Assembly: GCA_947652115.1 (NCBI GenBank)
Contig: OX393569.1
Coordinates: 16,341,508 to 16,405,507, forward strand
Direction: 5' to 3'
DNA length: 64,000 nucleotides
Source of the DNA: Blastomussa wellsi
Lineage: Eukaryota; Cnidaria; Anthozoa; Scleractinia; Plerogyridae
The stretch's first letter is position 1; each line of letters opens with the position of its first letter. The translations under genes were made by a program, and so were the position numbers. Positions 35,841-46,866 of this stretch are shown piece by piece. Under the pieces are notes generated by a model. It saw only the letters and a list, made by a program, of their open reading frames with translations, was not told the origin of the DNA and did not search any database.

Positions 35841-37104
35841 GAAGTGGTTGAATACGCATGTGCGTTATTAATTTGTATTTATTTTTAAAATTATTAATTT
35901 ATTTATAAAAGCAAATGTCAAATATACTTCACTAATTATACGCAGAGTTCTAGCTCCAGTGCCATGCAAATAACTTACCAAGATATTAGAAATGGATTCT
36001 TAAAGCACGAGACTTGGTCAATTGTTCTTGGCGACGCTCAATATTTTCAGCATAAAATAAAGGTTAATGTTGGCAAGTAACAGTTTTATTAATCCTCATT
36101 TATCTCGGAAGTCTTCCTCCACTCTTCGCTCTTCGCTCGGGCGGGAACGCTTGCCACGCAGGCTACATGTGAGCAAATCACGAAGTCACGATAGCAAATT
36201 TTCGATTGCACGAATCACGAAAAATTCACTAAGGTCACGGAAAAAATCTGATCACGATGAAGTAAAATTCAGCTACGAACTCAACTTTTGAGATTCACGA
36301 TTTATTTCTTATCTATTCACGATTCACAGCAAAGGACTTTTGCATTTCACGCCTCACGGAATACACTTCAATCACGATTCACGGAACAGTTTTTTTATCA
36401 AATCACGATTCACAGAGCACACAAAAACCGGATCACAGCGTCACGAAAATACCCTCACCCCCCTCCCCCTCTTCTCAGAGTTCTGCAAGTTGGTCGTTTG
36501 TCGTTATTGCGTGCCATGACAGTAATTTAAAAAAATATTCAATATTACCCCTTTTCATACGCGCTTACAAAAATATTCTATATGCTCAAGTGGGGTTTCG
36601 CTTTCGGTAAGGATCTTTGGTCTCGAAAGCGACTGCTACATGTACTGCTGCGAGAATTCGGCTGACAAGTGGTAAAGCGGTCGCATCTAGAGCTGGTCAT
36701 TGTAAGGGCTTTGTGAGAATTAGCGCTCGTAAGCGAATACACGCTAAAACGAAAAGTGGTCAAGAATTAATAAGGATGTTGAAAGACACGAATGGAAATG
36801 CCTATGAGAAGATAAAGAATAATTTCAAGAAGACAAATGAATCCAAGAGTTGAATTCCTAGTGACAAATGTACTGTTGAAGCTTCACTTATTCCCTTACG
36901 CAACCAGCCTGCTATATTATGTCTATTATAGTTATAGCTTTAAATATCGAGTACGCTGGAGTTGATATAATGTTGTTCAATTATTGGTTTGCCACTGACT
37001 CTTTTCGTTAAACGAAAAAAGTTAGTAATAACTGTAGTCCACCGCACGTCGACCACAAATTGTGAAACCCCGTTTGAATTGCCCCGGGGGGTGCTTGACC
37101 CATG

Positions 37105-37465
37105 TTTGGGTATAGGGGTGCCGTTGGAGGTCCGAAACCCTGACTCTGTTTAGAACCAAAATAATCTCAAATAAATACCCTGTTTAGGACCAAGGAAAAC
37201 GTTTCTTTTATCCTATAGCGCTCATATCTAGTCCTGAAAATGATCTAATGTTGACTAATGGCCGGCTAAATAAATACTGAGGAACGTTTCTGATTTCGGA
37301 TATGCTTAAAACTTGACGAAAGTCTTGAAGCCATACCCTGTACAGGCCGACTCCTTAATATCCATACCCTGTTTAGGACAGACTCGCTTGAATTATATAC
37401 TGTTCAGAACAGAGGGGTCAAAAACCATACCCTATCCAGCGGCACGACCCCATATGAAATTGATG
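37105..37465. repeat. Dispersed repeat (family D1), copy 2, inverted
   Basis: Reverse complement of 25838-26175, with blocks CCCTGTTTAGGACCAAGGAA, TGAAAATGATCTAATGTTGA, ATATCCATACCCTGTTTAGG and TATCCAGCGGCACG in order. Confidence 0.7.
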
Positions 37466-38237
37466 GGCTCCTGATTGTCACTCAAAGCCGGGACCACTGG
37501 GAACTGAATTACCAACTGTTCTCTGTGGCTTTGTCGCATTTTACTGAAGAGCTTTGTTGAGTATATTTAAGAAATTTAGTAGGCATGTTTGTATAAGCCC
37601 ATTGCCATTGATTCCGGGATTTGTTTTCGGTTTCAGACTTTCAAAATGCACCAAAAAAAGTCACAGTTTGACAGTCCCGTCCAAATAGAAAACCAAAGAT
37701 TTTTATAAGCCCTCCCTGAAAATATATCCCCCCGGTATATAAGGCCTGCCCGAAAATAAGCCCACCTGACATGCACTGTGCATGAACCGAAAATTATTCG
37801 ATTTTTGCTACGCCCTGTTGCGCAAGAGACCAAATCCAAGGGCCCCGGTGCATGCCCGTATGTTGTTTTTATCTATAAGCTGCTAATCGCTTACTCTGGT
37901 CCTAGAGGTTTTCTAAAGCGAAGAAAGCCGCAGCTCGTCGACTCGCGACTCTGATTTAGTGAGAAATATAACACAAGAAAACCTATGGAACTAGGGTACC
38001 AATCGATCCTCATCCTCCTTCTATTTGTCACATCATTCCTAAATTCCAACGAAGGTCCTAAAGGAGTAAAATGGGAACTACGATTGGCCTGTTTCACTGA
38101 GACTGGGATTTTTGGTCACACAGAATGCAAAAAAATTCAAAAGTGGGAATGCGATAGTTTTTAACCATGAGCAGTCAAGACATCACTTATTTCCAGAGGT
38201 TCAGTAAGTAAAGTAAAGCCTTTTATGCCAAACTGGC

Positions 38238-38350
38238 TCCCGAGCTGCCGGTTTCTATAACATTAAGGGACTAGGAGTATTTCTATCTGCTCCCCCTGCC
38301 CCCTCCCCCACTGGTTGGTATGCTAATCCTTGCTAGTCCATCGCAAGTTA
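38238..38350 (-). repeat. SINE family A fragment
   Basis: GCCGGTTTCTATAACATTAA, AGTATTTCTATCTGCTCCCC and GGTATGCTAATCCTTGCTAG match the reversed 3' part of family A (compare 63080-63160). Diverged. Confidence 0.45.
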
Positions 38351-38484
38351 AATGAAACATGTAAAAGAGTCAGAAAATTGTAGCTCATGCCGGTTTTTCG
38401 CATGTTTAGCCAGAATGTTGTTTTCCCCTTCAATACCGTTCGTGTAAAGCCAAATGTCTACAGAGAATGCATACCAGTGTAGAA

Positions 38485-38549
38485 TAGCGGAGCTCCGGCG
38501 GCCCTTCGGGCCGCCAAGCGGAGCCCCATACTCATATGGTAAAGAAAAC
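38485..38549. repeat. Dispersed repeat with GC-rich hairpin
   Basis: AGCGGAGCTCCGGCGGCC, then CTTCGGGCCGCC, then AAGCGGAGCCCC and CTCATATGGTAAAGAAAA. GGCGGCCC..GGGCCGCC is self-complementary. A second copy lies at 48881-48946. Confidence 0.6.
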
Positions 38550-39040
38550 GAAACCCATGAGTTGATTTTCTCATGGTTATCATGGCTAGCGGTATTGCTC
38601 GTGGGCGCGTACGCACGACGACGGAGTCGCGCAACATGGCGGCCATTAATAGCCATGCCTTGTCAACACCTTGTTATCAGCTAACATCTTTGTTATAGGG
38701 CATCCATGTTATGGTCAATTGACAGCTGTCCAATCGAGATATCCGCTGACCAGTATAACATGACCAGATCGCGGGCTCAGGTTAGAACTCGTCGAGGTAA
38801 CGAGTTTTCTTTGAAGTTGACCGCTGATCAGGCAGTGGTTTTCTTCATTGATCGCGGGCTCAGGTCCGATTTTTTCTTCTGCCAGCATTTTTTAACTTTT
38901 TAAGGTCATTCTTAGCGGAAATTCTGTAATTCGAGTTGACGTTTTTAATTATTATTTATTTCAGAGAAATTATTAAGAACCAAAAAAAATACGGAGCTCT
39001 GATTTTAGGCTTGGCTAAATCTACATATTACAAACAACAT

Positions 39041-39166
39041 GGCAGGAGCAGCGTTCTCATGCAAGATTCACTCAACCTTTAGCGCCAGTGACAGTGACTC
39101 TGATAATGAGGTGGGCAAAGCTCTTGAAGCAACATTGATCAAGATCCGTCTGACCAGGTCTTGAAG
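39041..39166 (+). other. Small open frame, unrecognised, probably decayed
   Basis: An ATG-started frame of 41 codons (MAGAAFSCKIHSTFSASDSD..) ends at a TGA. Another frame continues DPSDQVLKNKNNYKSDDSR, so a frameshift in an older coding sequence is possible. No family is recognised and no splice partner was found. Confidence 0.25.
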
Positions 39167-39880
39167 AATAAGAACAACTACAAGTCGGATGACTCCAGGA
39201 TTTTTCTCAGGGGAGGTTCACCCCTAAGGAATGAAGTAATTTTCCAGGATTTTGCTCAGGATGGGGTGCACCACCAAGGAATGACATAACTCATGGACGA
39301 TGTAAGCAGAATACTAGTTATATTAGAAAGTCGCAGGTCATCTCAGTGGGGGGTCGGGGGGGGGGGTGAGGGGCGCGCACCCCCTGCACCCTATCCCTAA
39401 ATCCGCCACTGAAGCCTCTGGATGACAGACTACAAGCAGCAATGTGAAGTGGCAGGGACCATGGATAAAAATTAACAACTATTCACCTCAGTGATATCCT
39501 GAATAATCAAATTCAAGGAACGTACAGGTTGCAAACATTTTTTTCCTGTTCAAGAACAAACATCCTACTATTCCGGCTATTCTGTTCCTGGGAGCAGAAT
39601 AGCCGGAATGGAAATCCAGGTATTCCGGAACTCGCATGCAATATTCCAATTCAAAGGCGACAGACCACAATCTCAATGTTGGCTCCTGTAATAAATATCG
39701 AATTGCCATAACCGTTTTATTATTCATATTCCGGATTGATCCCAAACGAACGCGCCCTAATAAGCAAAATTCATTCACTGGGATTTTTTCCGAATTCTGC
39801 TTGCGGGAGTGAGACTTGAACACTGAGAAGTGGGATTTGGAAGCGAAAAGGGGCTGTGAAATGGGATTGCGACCTTTCAA

Positions 39881-40730
39881 TAGCCTGCGTAGCAGACGGA
39901 CAAAACCGCCGGTATAGAGTCCGTCTGCGCAACGGCTCCCAAAAGCTTGTTCCGTTTACAAGAATATGTGTATTCATTTCTGATTGGCTAGTATCATATT
40001 GCTTTCTTTCGAGCTTTTCGATTGGTCCAATTTTAATTTACTTCACGTGCTGTGGACGTGCAGTCGACTGTGCAGTCACGTAACGAGTTATTCCTTGTTT
40101 TTCCCGTGAAAAGAAAACGACGGAGGTCAGTGATGAATGTTTGAAATCGATCAACTTCTACTAGAACGAGAAAACACACTAAAGACATTTATTGGAGGCC
40201 ACAATGTATTCGTGAATTTGACAACAGGATACGGCAAATCTTTTACTTTCCAGTGTCTTTCCACCGGAAGCGCTCGTGGTTCGTCGTTGTGATATCGCGG
40301 TTGCGATCGCTTATGGAAGACTCCCAGCAGACATTTAAGTTCTTCTTCTAACTTTTCTATCTGCTCAAGAAGCCTTCTTCGTTTTTTGCAGTTCTGCAAC
40401 ACAGTTTTTGCGGATGTACTTGCTTATCGATCGGATCGATAACTCCAGACTATTCAATTCGGCAAGTATGTCGAATTGTTTCCACCCTTTCTCGAGCAAT
40501 ACTCTTTCGTGACTCTTAATTATCTATTGAACGACAGCATAAATTACAATATATGGACAAATTAGACACAGGCTTTTTGACCTTTACGACTTTTGTTTTT
40601 CAATCGCGTGACAATTACGCGATATAATACGAAACTAGCCAATCGGAAATGAATACACAGATCCTTGCAAACCTGCAGGCGGTCGGAACAAGCTTTTGGG
40701 AGCGGTTGCGCAGACGGACTATACCGAGGA
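39881..40730. mobile_element. Inverted-repeat element carrying a RecQ-like helicase 5' fragment
   Basis: The left arm GGTATAGAGTCCGTCTGCGC..CTCCCAAAAGCTTGTTCCG..GTGTATTCATTTCTGATTGG is matched by the complement of the right arm, ending CGCAGACGGACTATACCGAG. The arms are about 70-120 bases with a gap in one. The 0.6-kb interior includes the helicase fragment at 40137-40292. No transposase is seen. Confidence 0.7.
40137..40292 (+). pseudogene. N-terminal fragment of a RecQ-like DNA helicase
   Basis: An ATG-started frame of 51 codons contains VFVNLTTGYGKSFTFQC, a Walker A motif in the form typical of RecQ-type helicases (TGxGKS followed by a hydrophobic-Gln stretch). The frame then stops at TGA 40290-40292. 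Only the region up to motif I is present; motif II (DExH) and the rest are absent. It is probably a captured or residual 5' end that is not functional as an enzyme. Confidence 0.6.
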
Positions 40731-40841
40731 TTATGTGACACGTCCGGCTACCTTTCAAGGGCATATGTAATATAAATGTGAAAAGAGACAAATAACAAAA
40801 TAAAGGAACAATTATGAAACAGAACAATGTCCAACCCCTTT

Positions 40842-40868
40842 TGACGTCACACAAAGGCGCAAAATACT
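40842..40868 (+). promoter_or_regulatory. CRE-like plus E2F-like sites upstream of gene 7
   Basis: TGACGTCA (40842-40849) is followed by CACAAAGGCGCAAAATAC. The ATG is 117 bases beyond the CRE-like site. Order and spacing match gene 6 closely, including the AAGGCGC core. Confidence 0.5.
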
Positions 40869-40965
40869 TCTGTTGAGTAGATCTGTCATCACTGTCATGA
40901 TCTGTGAACACAGTTTTTACCCCGCAAGGCCGCATATGTGTTGTGTGAACTCCAGAAATTCTTAA

Positions 40966-43900
40966 ATGGCCTTAATAGCTACACCGACAGTTACAGGAAA
41001 CCCGGGAGGAAACTGCCACACTCCGATATGTGGGCAAAACTGCAATCTAAGGCATCACGATTTAGTTACAGCAATATTTCATGATCATTCCTGCACTTCT
41101 GCGCAAATTCCAAGGTCGGAGAACTTGCCGATCGCCCTGATGCAGTCCATGGAATCTGCCAAATTATCTGGATGGGATCAGAACAGTGATATTCCTGATC
41201 CCTTAGAAGATCTGAGGTGCCCGCTGCTTTTCCTAGCTTGTGGTTTTGGAAAGACTGATATCGTCAAAGCCCTTCTTCGGGGCGACTTCGATCCGCATGT
41301 TGTAAACCAATATGGCGAGAGTGCTTTGCACCACTTAGCACATAATCTGTGGTCGCATAAAGTAGTGCCTTGTGGAGGCACAGAAGAGTCATCAACAAAA
41401 GCGCTAGAGTCGTTTGAACGGATTGTAGAAGTGCTAACCGATCGGGATCCCAAGATCTTGGCGATGAAAGATGGCAGTGGTCGTACAGCTCTGCACGTGT
41501 TATCTGTGAACATCATGCTATGTCAAAATCACAACTCTATCACTTCCGGTTTAAGCCTATCTAAAGCCGCTCATTTTCATCAGCTATGCTTGAAGAGTGT
41601 AATCAAGAGGTTAATTAAACTTCTCGACGCTTCCATGTTTACCAGAAGTGAAGTTATAGAGATCATTACAACAGCTGAGAGCACCTATGGTGATTCTGTG
41701 CTACACATCCTGGCACGTGACAGTGCATATGGATTTGAAGTGCTAAAATTTCTCCAAGACTGGTTCTTTGCTGGAAAATTACCTGATAAAAAGAACAGCG
41801 AAAACAAAACAGTACTAATGCTCGCCTACGAGACTGATTCACAAGGTGCACTGATAAAAATATTTCAACAACCATCACCATATCAACTAGGTAAGAGAAT
41901 ATGTTGCTCATTAACTCTCTTCTGCACCAGCGAATTTAATGTTGGGGGGGTAACCCTGTGGCGCATCCAGTGGAGGGGGACAGGGGGATGGCAGCGTGGG
42001 AGAATAGAAGACAGGGGTGTACGGGAGGTGGGAGGAGAAAAAGCAAGGGTACTTACCATTTAGCCAAAAATTCCGGAAATTTCGATATGAAGTCAAAATT
42101 GAAAGGTGATTTTCTGGAAAATCCATTCAGAAATTGTGAGCAACCTCCAGCGGTAGTCCCCTTTAATTTTTTACACAATTTTTTAAACATGTTTTACACA
42201 ATTTTCAGTGACAATCATTTCATAAATTTCTGTTTAGAAGATGCCCCTCCCTTGTAATGTAGTTTTTAAAACTCTGCAGTATTTTTATTAGGTATTTTAA
42301 TAGTTCTAAGTGTAAACTATTTTTAAGATACAGGGCCCCTATGGAGACCAGCCTTAGAGCTGAATGGGCTACCCTGTTTAAATAAAGTTTACTTTTCTTT
42401 ACTTTACTTCGAGGAATTTTATGTATGCAATAAAATTGAGCCCCACTATTTCAATTCTGTCACAGAACTTTCATGTCGTGCTATTTGGATTAAGCTGCTA
42501 ACACATGAAGGGATATTTAGCAGGGATAAAAACCACAACACACAATAGCACAGGGGCATAGCCAGGATTTTTAAAAGGGGTTCAAAAATATGCTGCCTTT
42601 TTTGTTGACCTGTCGTAATTCCAAGATCTCATACCAAATCTCATAGAAATACACATGCTTATTCAACTTCAACTTTATTACTTCCATCACTTAATATCAC
42701 TGCTTTTGTACTAAAAAATCCACCAGAAAAGGGGAGAGGGTGGCAGGCCCCAAGAGCCCCTCTCTGGCTATGTCCCTGTTCAATGTACGTGCAGAAGGAA
42801 AGTTTGAAACATTCCCCTGTTCGTGTAGTCATGTAGCCTCCCATGCAGACTTCCTTTGGGTTTTGTCACGCGTTCCTTCCCCACTGACATCTGCTGAATC
42901 GAACGTCCACTTCTGTTCACAGCTATGAACCAATCAGAGGTGACTTTCCAGTTCTGAGAAAACGATTCGCAGCATGTGATAGGATAGCTGTCAATGATAG
43001 AGTCAATACTGATTGCTTTCTCTAATTGGATTAAACGGCCTGTGAATGAAAGTGGACTGTTGATTTAGCAGACGTCCGTGGGGAAGGAACAAGTGACGAA
43101 GCCCAAAGGACTTCTGCGCATGAGGCTACTGATTGTGCATCAGCAAACATAGGTGACATGTCACGGCAACCTGTTGCCAATACATTTTTCTGTTTGCCAG
43201 AGTACATATTGGCTCAATTTCCACTACTCTCTCGAGTCTGGTCTTTGTTCCTCCCGAAGATGAGAGGGATAAATGTAGCTCATTTCCTGAACAGTGGCTG
43301 GTAATCAAGCCTAGGCTGCAGACCTGCCAATCCCCGATACAGAAAAATCTGGAGACCCATGAAAAAATCTGGAGGTTCAACAAAAAGTAGTAATAGTTTT
43401 CCTGGGCCATGCATGGAATTGAGGTTCCATTACCCTGCGTAGCAAGCATTCCCAAGTGAGCGAAGAGCTCTCAGCTGTTATCGTACTCTGGTGGTGCGAA
43501 AGCAAAAAGGTGAGGGCAAAAAGGGACGAGGCGGGGAGAGTAGGGAGGACAAGGGAAAAAACAAAAAAAACAGCAAATGCAAGTACACATCAAACAGAAC
43601 AGTGCAGTGCTCAGACTGCTTGATCCAGAGTCCAGTGCACCAACCATTAGGTCATGGTGCCTCCCACAGGGTGTCTTGACGTATCACCAAGGGATTTGCC
43701 AATAAGTGATTATGTTAATATTTATAACTGATTTCTTTTGTATTTAAAAGCAGAGAGTCCAACTCAGAGCATGCAGTGTGAGGAAAAATTGATTAGTAAC
43801 GATGGTGAAGTGACATCAATAACTGCTGCTGGTGTTGAACCACATGGAAACCAGTCAAGTAACCTTCAAGAATATCCTGACCTTACCACAGGAAACCCAT

Positions 43901-44499
43901 TTCTTGTCCCAGTATTTGAAAATGAAGGTGACCTGCCATATATCTCCCAAGTCTTTTCATTGGGTTGCAACAAGATTTCAGAGATTTGCAAGAGATCGGA
44001 TCCCATTAGTGAGCTAGAGAGCTTGACTGTTACAAATAATTTTGAAACTGTGGAGTTTCCTATGATGACCAGTCATGCAATTTCAAGCCCAAGCTTGAAC
44101 AACATTTGCACCAAGGTGGGAACTTGTGAGAATGTCAACAACATGTTTGACTTGGGTGCCCTTGCACTAGCGAAACAGATTGACATGGGCGTGACTTTGA
44201 CACAGTACTCAGACAAACTGAGCGAACTGGAGGAGACCCTTCCAAAGTTGGATCAGATAATAGAAGAAGCTGAAGCAGTTATAGATCGAAAAATGGCAAA
44301 AGTGAATGTATTGGAGAAGGAACTTAATTTTGTGAGAAAAGATGCGTTTGCAAAGCTGAAATCTATGGAGGAACTTCGGCAGAAAAAAGAGTTGTTATGC
44401 AAAGAGACAAACAGACTAAAAAGGAAAATGCATTATTGTCAGGAAAAGCAAAATCAACTTTTGAACCATTGTGAATGGCATAAAATTTGTAAGAGGTAA
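40966..44499 (+). CDS. Gene 7: HTPxC/ankyrin/coiled-coil protein
   Basis: Role unknown. Exons 40966-41890 and 43754-44499 join in phase 1 (GTAAGA donor) to give 556 residues. HTPICGQNCNLRHH (residues 18-31) is followed by GWDQNSDIPDPLEDL and ankyrin-like repeats: CPLLFLACGFGKTDIVKAL, GRTALHVLSVNI, GDSVLHILARDS. Exon 2 has TTGNPFLVPVF, matching gene 6, then a shortened signature block in which FLEFxITEG is degraded, then TLTQYSDKLSELEETLPKL and a coiled coil with LKRKM. The tail is WHKICKR, without the KK-S/A-R ending of gene 6. The acceptor is a tandem NAGNAG (AAGCAG), so one extra codon could be included or skipped. The intron carries foldback elements. Confidence 0.87.
42551..42778. mobile_element. 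Short hAT-like non-autonomous element (CAGGGGCATAGCCAG ends)
   Basis: CAGGGGCATAGCCAG at the left and CTGGCTATGTCCCTG at the right are inverted repeats; CAGGG/CCCTG ends are usual for hAT elements. 228 bases, no coding. A clear 8-base target duplication was not found. It lies in the gene 7 intron. Confidence 0.6.
42834..43132. mobile_element. Foldback element in gene 7 intron
   Basis: The left arm GTAGCCTCCCATGCAGACTT..GTTCCTTCCCCACTGACATC..CGTCCACTTCTG pairs with the complement of the right arm, which ends GAAGCCCAAAGGAC..GCGCATGAGGCTAC. The arms are about 85 bases with scattered mismatches. Confidence 0.7.
43604..43674 (-). repeat. SINE family A head fragment
   Basis: Minus-strand GGGAGGCACCATGACCTAAT and GGTTGGTGCACTGGACTCTG match the tRNA-like head of family A. 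The rest of the element is absent. Confidence 0.5.
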
Positions 44500-45261
44500 T
44501 GGTATTTTAAGGGAAAATAACTTTTCAGCAAGCTAGTCATGAGTCGATCTTCAAAATATTTGTGTACCATACTGCAAATTGTTCTGTTGACTTAAATTTT
44601 ACCTGTTCCGTAAATAGTCTTGAACTTATCACAAGCAAACTCCTTGTACACATTTAATGCAACTAGATTCTTGTAAAAAATAGAAGGAAAATGGCTTGTT
44701 CTCTTAAGTTGACAGAGAAACACAATGGAATTTGGTGATGTTCTAATATCAGCACACAAATTCTCTTTACTGGTCTTAATTTTTTAAATGTACTTGGCTG
44801 GTGAAGTAATACAATGTTTTTTTTTTGTGGAGTGGGAAATAGTAGAAAGGAAATGCAAAAAGTAAAGGGTCCTGGAATAGACTCTATCCAGGTTGTGCAC
44901 AGCAACATTTTAGCAACTTTTGGGATTTGGGGCAACTTCTTCTAGCTAACAAGAAACTTCGAAGAACTTAAAAGTTCTCAAATTTTCAGCAACTTTTGAA
45001 TCTATTGTAGATATCGAATATTGACTTTTGAATAGCCTGTGTTGGTGGTGGGATTAATGGGTCCAAGCAATGCAAAATGATGGTCTCCCTGCAAGAACAA
45101 TAGCACTCAGCCGTGAATCCCACCAGCTATGCAGGCTACTTTTTCTTATTGGTAAATTTATATGGTTATAATGTCATCTAATTATTAGAAACGTCTTAGT
45201 GCTGTTTGGAAGTGCTTTTACCTGCTAAATGTTAATTGCTCAAATAGACTGAATAAAAAAC

Positions 45262-45530
45262 ATAACAATATTTAGAGAGGGAGCCACCTCAGTCTCAGCT
45301 GGTTTTCAAGCATGTGCTGTATCCAGGTTGAATTGGAATTTAGAAATGTTGGTTTTTGAGGAGGGAGGAAAGCCAGAGAACCCAGGGAAAAACCCTCAGA
45401 GCGAGGAGAGAACCAGCAACAAGCTCAACCCACATATGGCACCGGGCCAGAATTGAACCTGGGTCACACTGATGGGAGGCGAGCACTCTCAACACAGCAT
45501 TTAAACTTTGCTGAGTGGCATCGATGATGT
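45262..45530 (-). repeat. tRNA-derived SINE, family B, reverse orientation
   Basis: On the minus strand: CCCAGGTTCAATTCTGGCCC (B-box-like), TCTGAGGGTTTTTCCCTGGG, CCTCAAAAACCAACATTTCT and AAATTCCAATTCAACCTGGA, matching 18235-18460 in order. Confidence 0.7.
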
Positions 45531-45890
45531 GCATCATAGTAAAGTTACCAATAAATAACTAATGCAAAGAGAGAGACTGACAGCTTTCCTCAGATAGGTA
45601 ATATTGACATATTTAGACTAGATTTTTTATTAACAAACTCAACTCAGACATTATTATCACTGAACCTGCATTTAAACAAACCCTTTTCTTCAATTTTACG
45701 ATGCCAATTTCCAGTAATTTAATAATCTGACACCATGCAACGAAAAGGTGGATGCCAAATTTTTGCCTTATGGACAGACTAAACCTTTTCATTGTTATAT
45801 ACATCGCTGGGATCTCATAAAACTTTAAAAGCCCTTTGACGTATTTGAACCAATGGAAAACTATCAATAAGGCGTAAAGCCTCGTGCCTC

Positions 45891-45983
45891 TGATACGTAT
45901 TTTAGCCGTTCATGCTTTAAGAACTCCAACTCAGGCTGATTGCTAAATAGAAAACCCGTCAAGTCAATGACCTCTATGAGCGA

Positions 45984-46019
<36 letters not shown>

Positions 46020-46020
46020 A

Positions 46021-46054
<34 letters not shown>

Positions 46055-46866
46055 CAGAAACTCAAAAAAAGTACATTGCAAAATTTACTATTTTATGTAA
46101 TTTTAAGTCAAAATTAAGAAAATTAAGAAAAATATTGCCTCCGAAGAGCAACGCGCGCGCGATCGCTTTCTATCGGCGAATAGAAAACAGTTGGAGAACC
46201 AATGAGATTCACGGATTTCCAATAGAACACAGCTGAGTTTCTACTAAGGATAAATAGACAACCTTGGTTTGGTGACGAAATATTTAACAATTATCCTGCG
46301 AAATCGCGGAATATCACCCGATATTTAGGCCAAGAACAGAGTTGGCTAAAATCAGACTATATTCCACAAGATTTAGCAGGATAATTGTTTTACTATTCAT
46401 CAAATTGTCAACGAAGCGCATTTTACAGCTAGAAAAGTTGCCGTTATGCAGCGCGTTGCGAGACTTCTGCAGAATCATCTTTACTTGACGTATATCGCGC
46501 GATATTTGTCAAGTACAGATGATGGATAACAATTGCTTCATGGCCATATATGGGCAACGTGAAAATTTATTGAACAATAAACTCAGATATTTGTACACTG
46601 ACATCATCTGTTCCAAACTGGAGGCGAGAGGTAATTTAACCGTTTTCTAGGGCGATGCTTGAGGAAAGCTTTGATATTGTAGGAGCAGATAATTTACACA
46701 GAACACTTGCCTTAGAACCTTGTAGTAATTTTAATTGTCAGTTAGTAAACCATTAAAAATTTTGAAAGTTTGACATGTAAAAAATGACTAAGATACGTAT
46801 TTTAGGCGTTCATGCTTTAAGAACTCCAACTCAGGCTGATTGCTAAATAGAAAATCCGTCAAGTCA
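45891..46866. repeat. Direct repeats of about 75 bases flanking an 0.8-kb insert
   Basis: GATACGTATTTTAGSCGTTC..GAACTCCAACTCAGGCTGAT..CCGTCAAGTCAATG occurs at 45891-45967 and 46791-46866 with only a few differences. The flanking bases differ on both sides. The insert includes a CGCGCGCGCGATCGC tract near 46152. Confidence 0.65.

Larger units (their letters stand above)
35841..40841. other. Intergenic region between divergent genes 6 and 7
   Basis: Holds a D1 repeat (37105-37465), a SINE fragment (38238-38350), a GC hairpin repeat (38485-38549), a small open frame (39041-39166), the deletion derivative of the 18500 repeat (39650-39715) and an inverted-repeat element with a helicase fragment (39881-40730). 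GATCGCGGGCTCAGGT occurs twice, near 38767 and 38851. A basic frame at 36617-36853 has no recognisable motif. Confidence 0.5.

Noticed and set aside
36617..36853. Open frame of 78 codons, very basic
   Set aside because: Starts at a non-ATG codon, has no recognised motif, no splice context and no paralogue in the window.
38454..38684. Overlapping open frames around the GC hairpin
   Set aside because: They arise from a repeat also found at 48881 and show no protein motif.
40151..40402. Minus-strand frame with a coiled-coil-like segment (LLEQIEKLEEELKCLL)
   Set aside because: Overlaps the RecQ-like fragment inside a mobile element and does not match the family coiled coil; kept only as part of that element.
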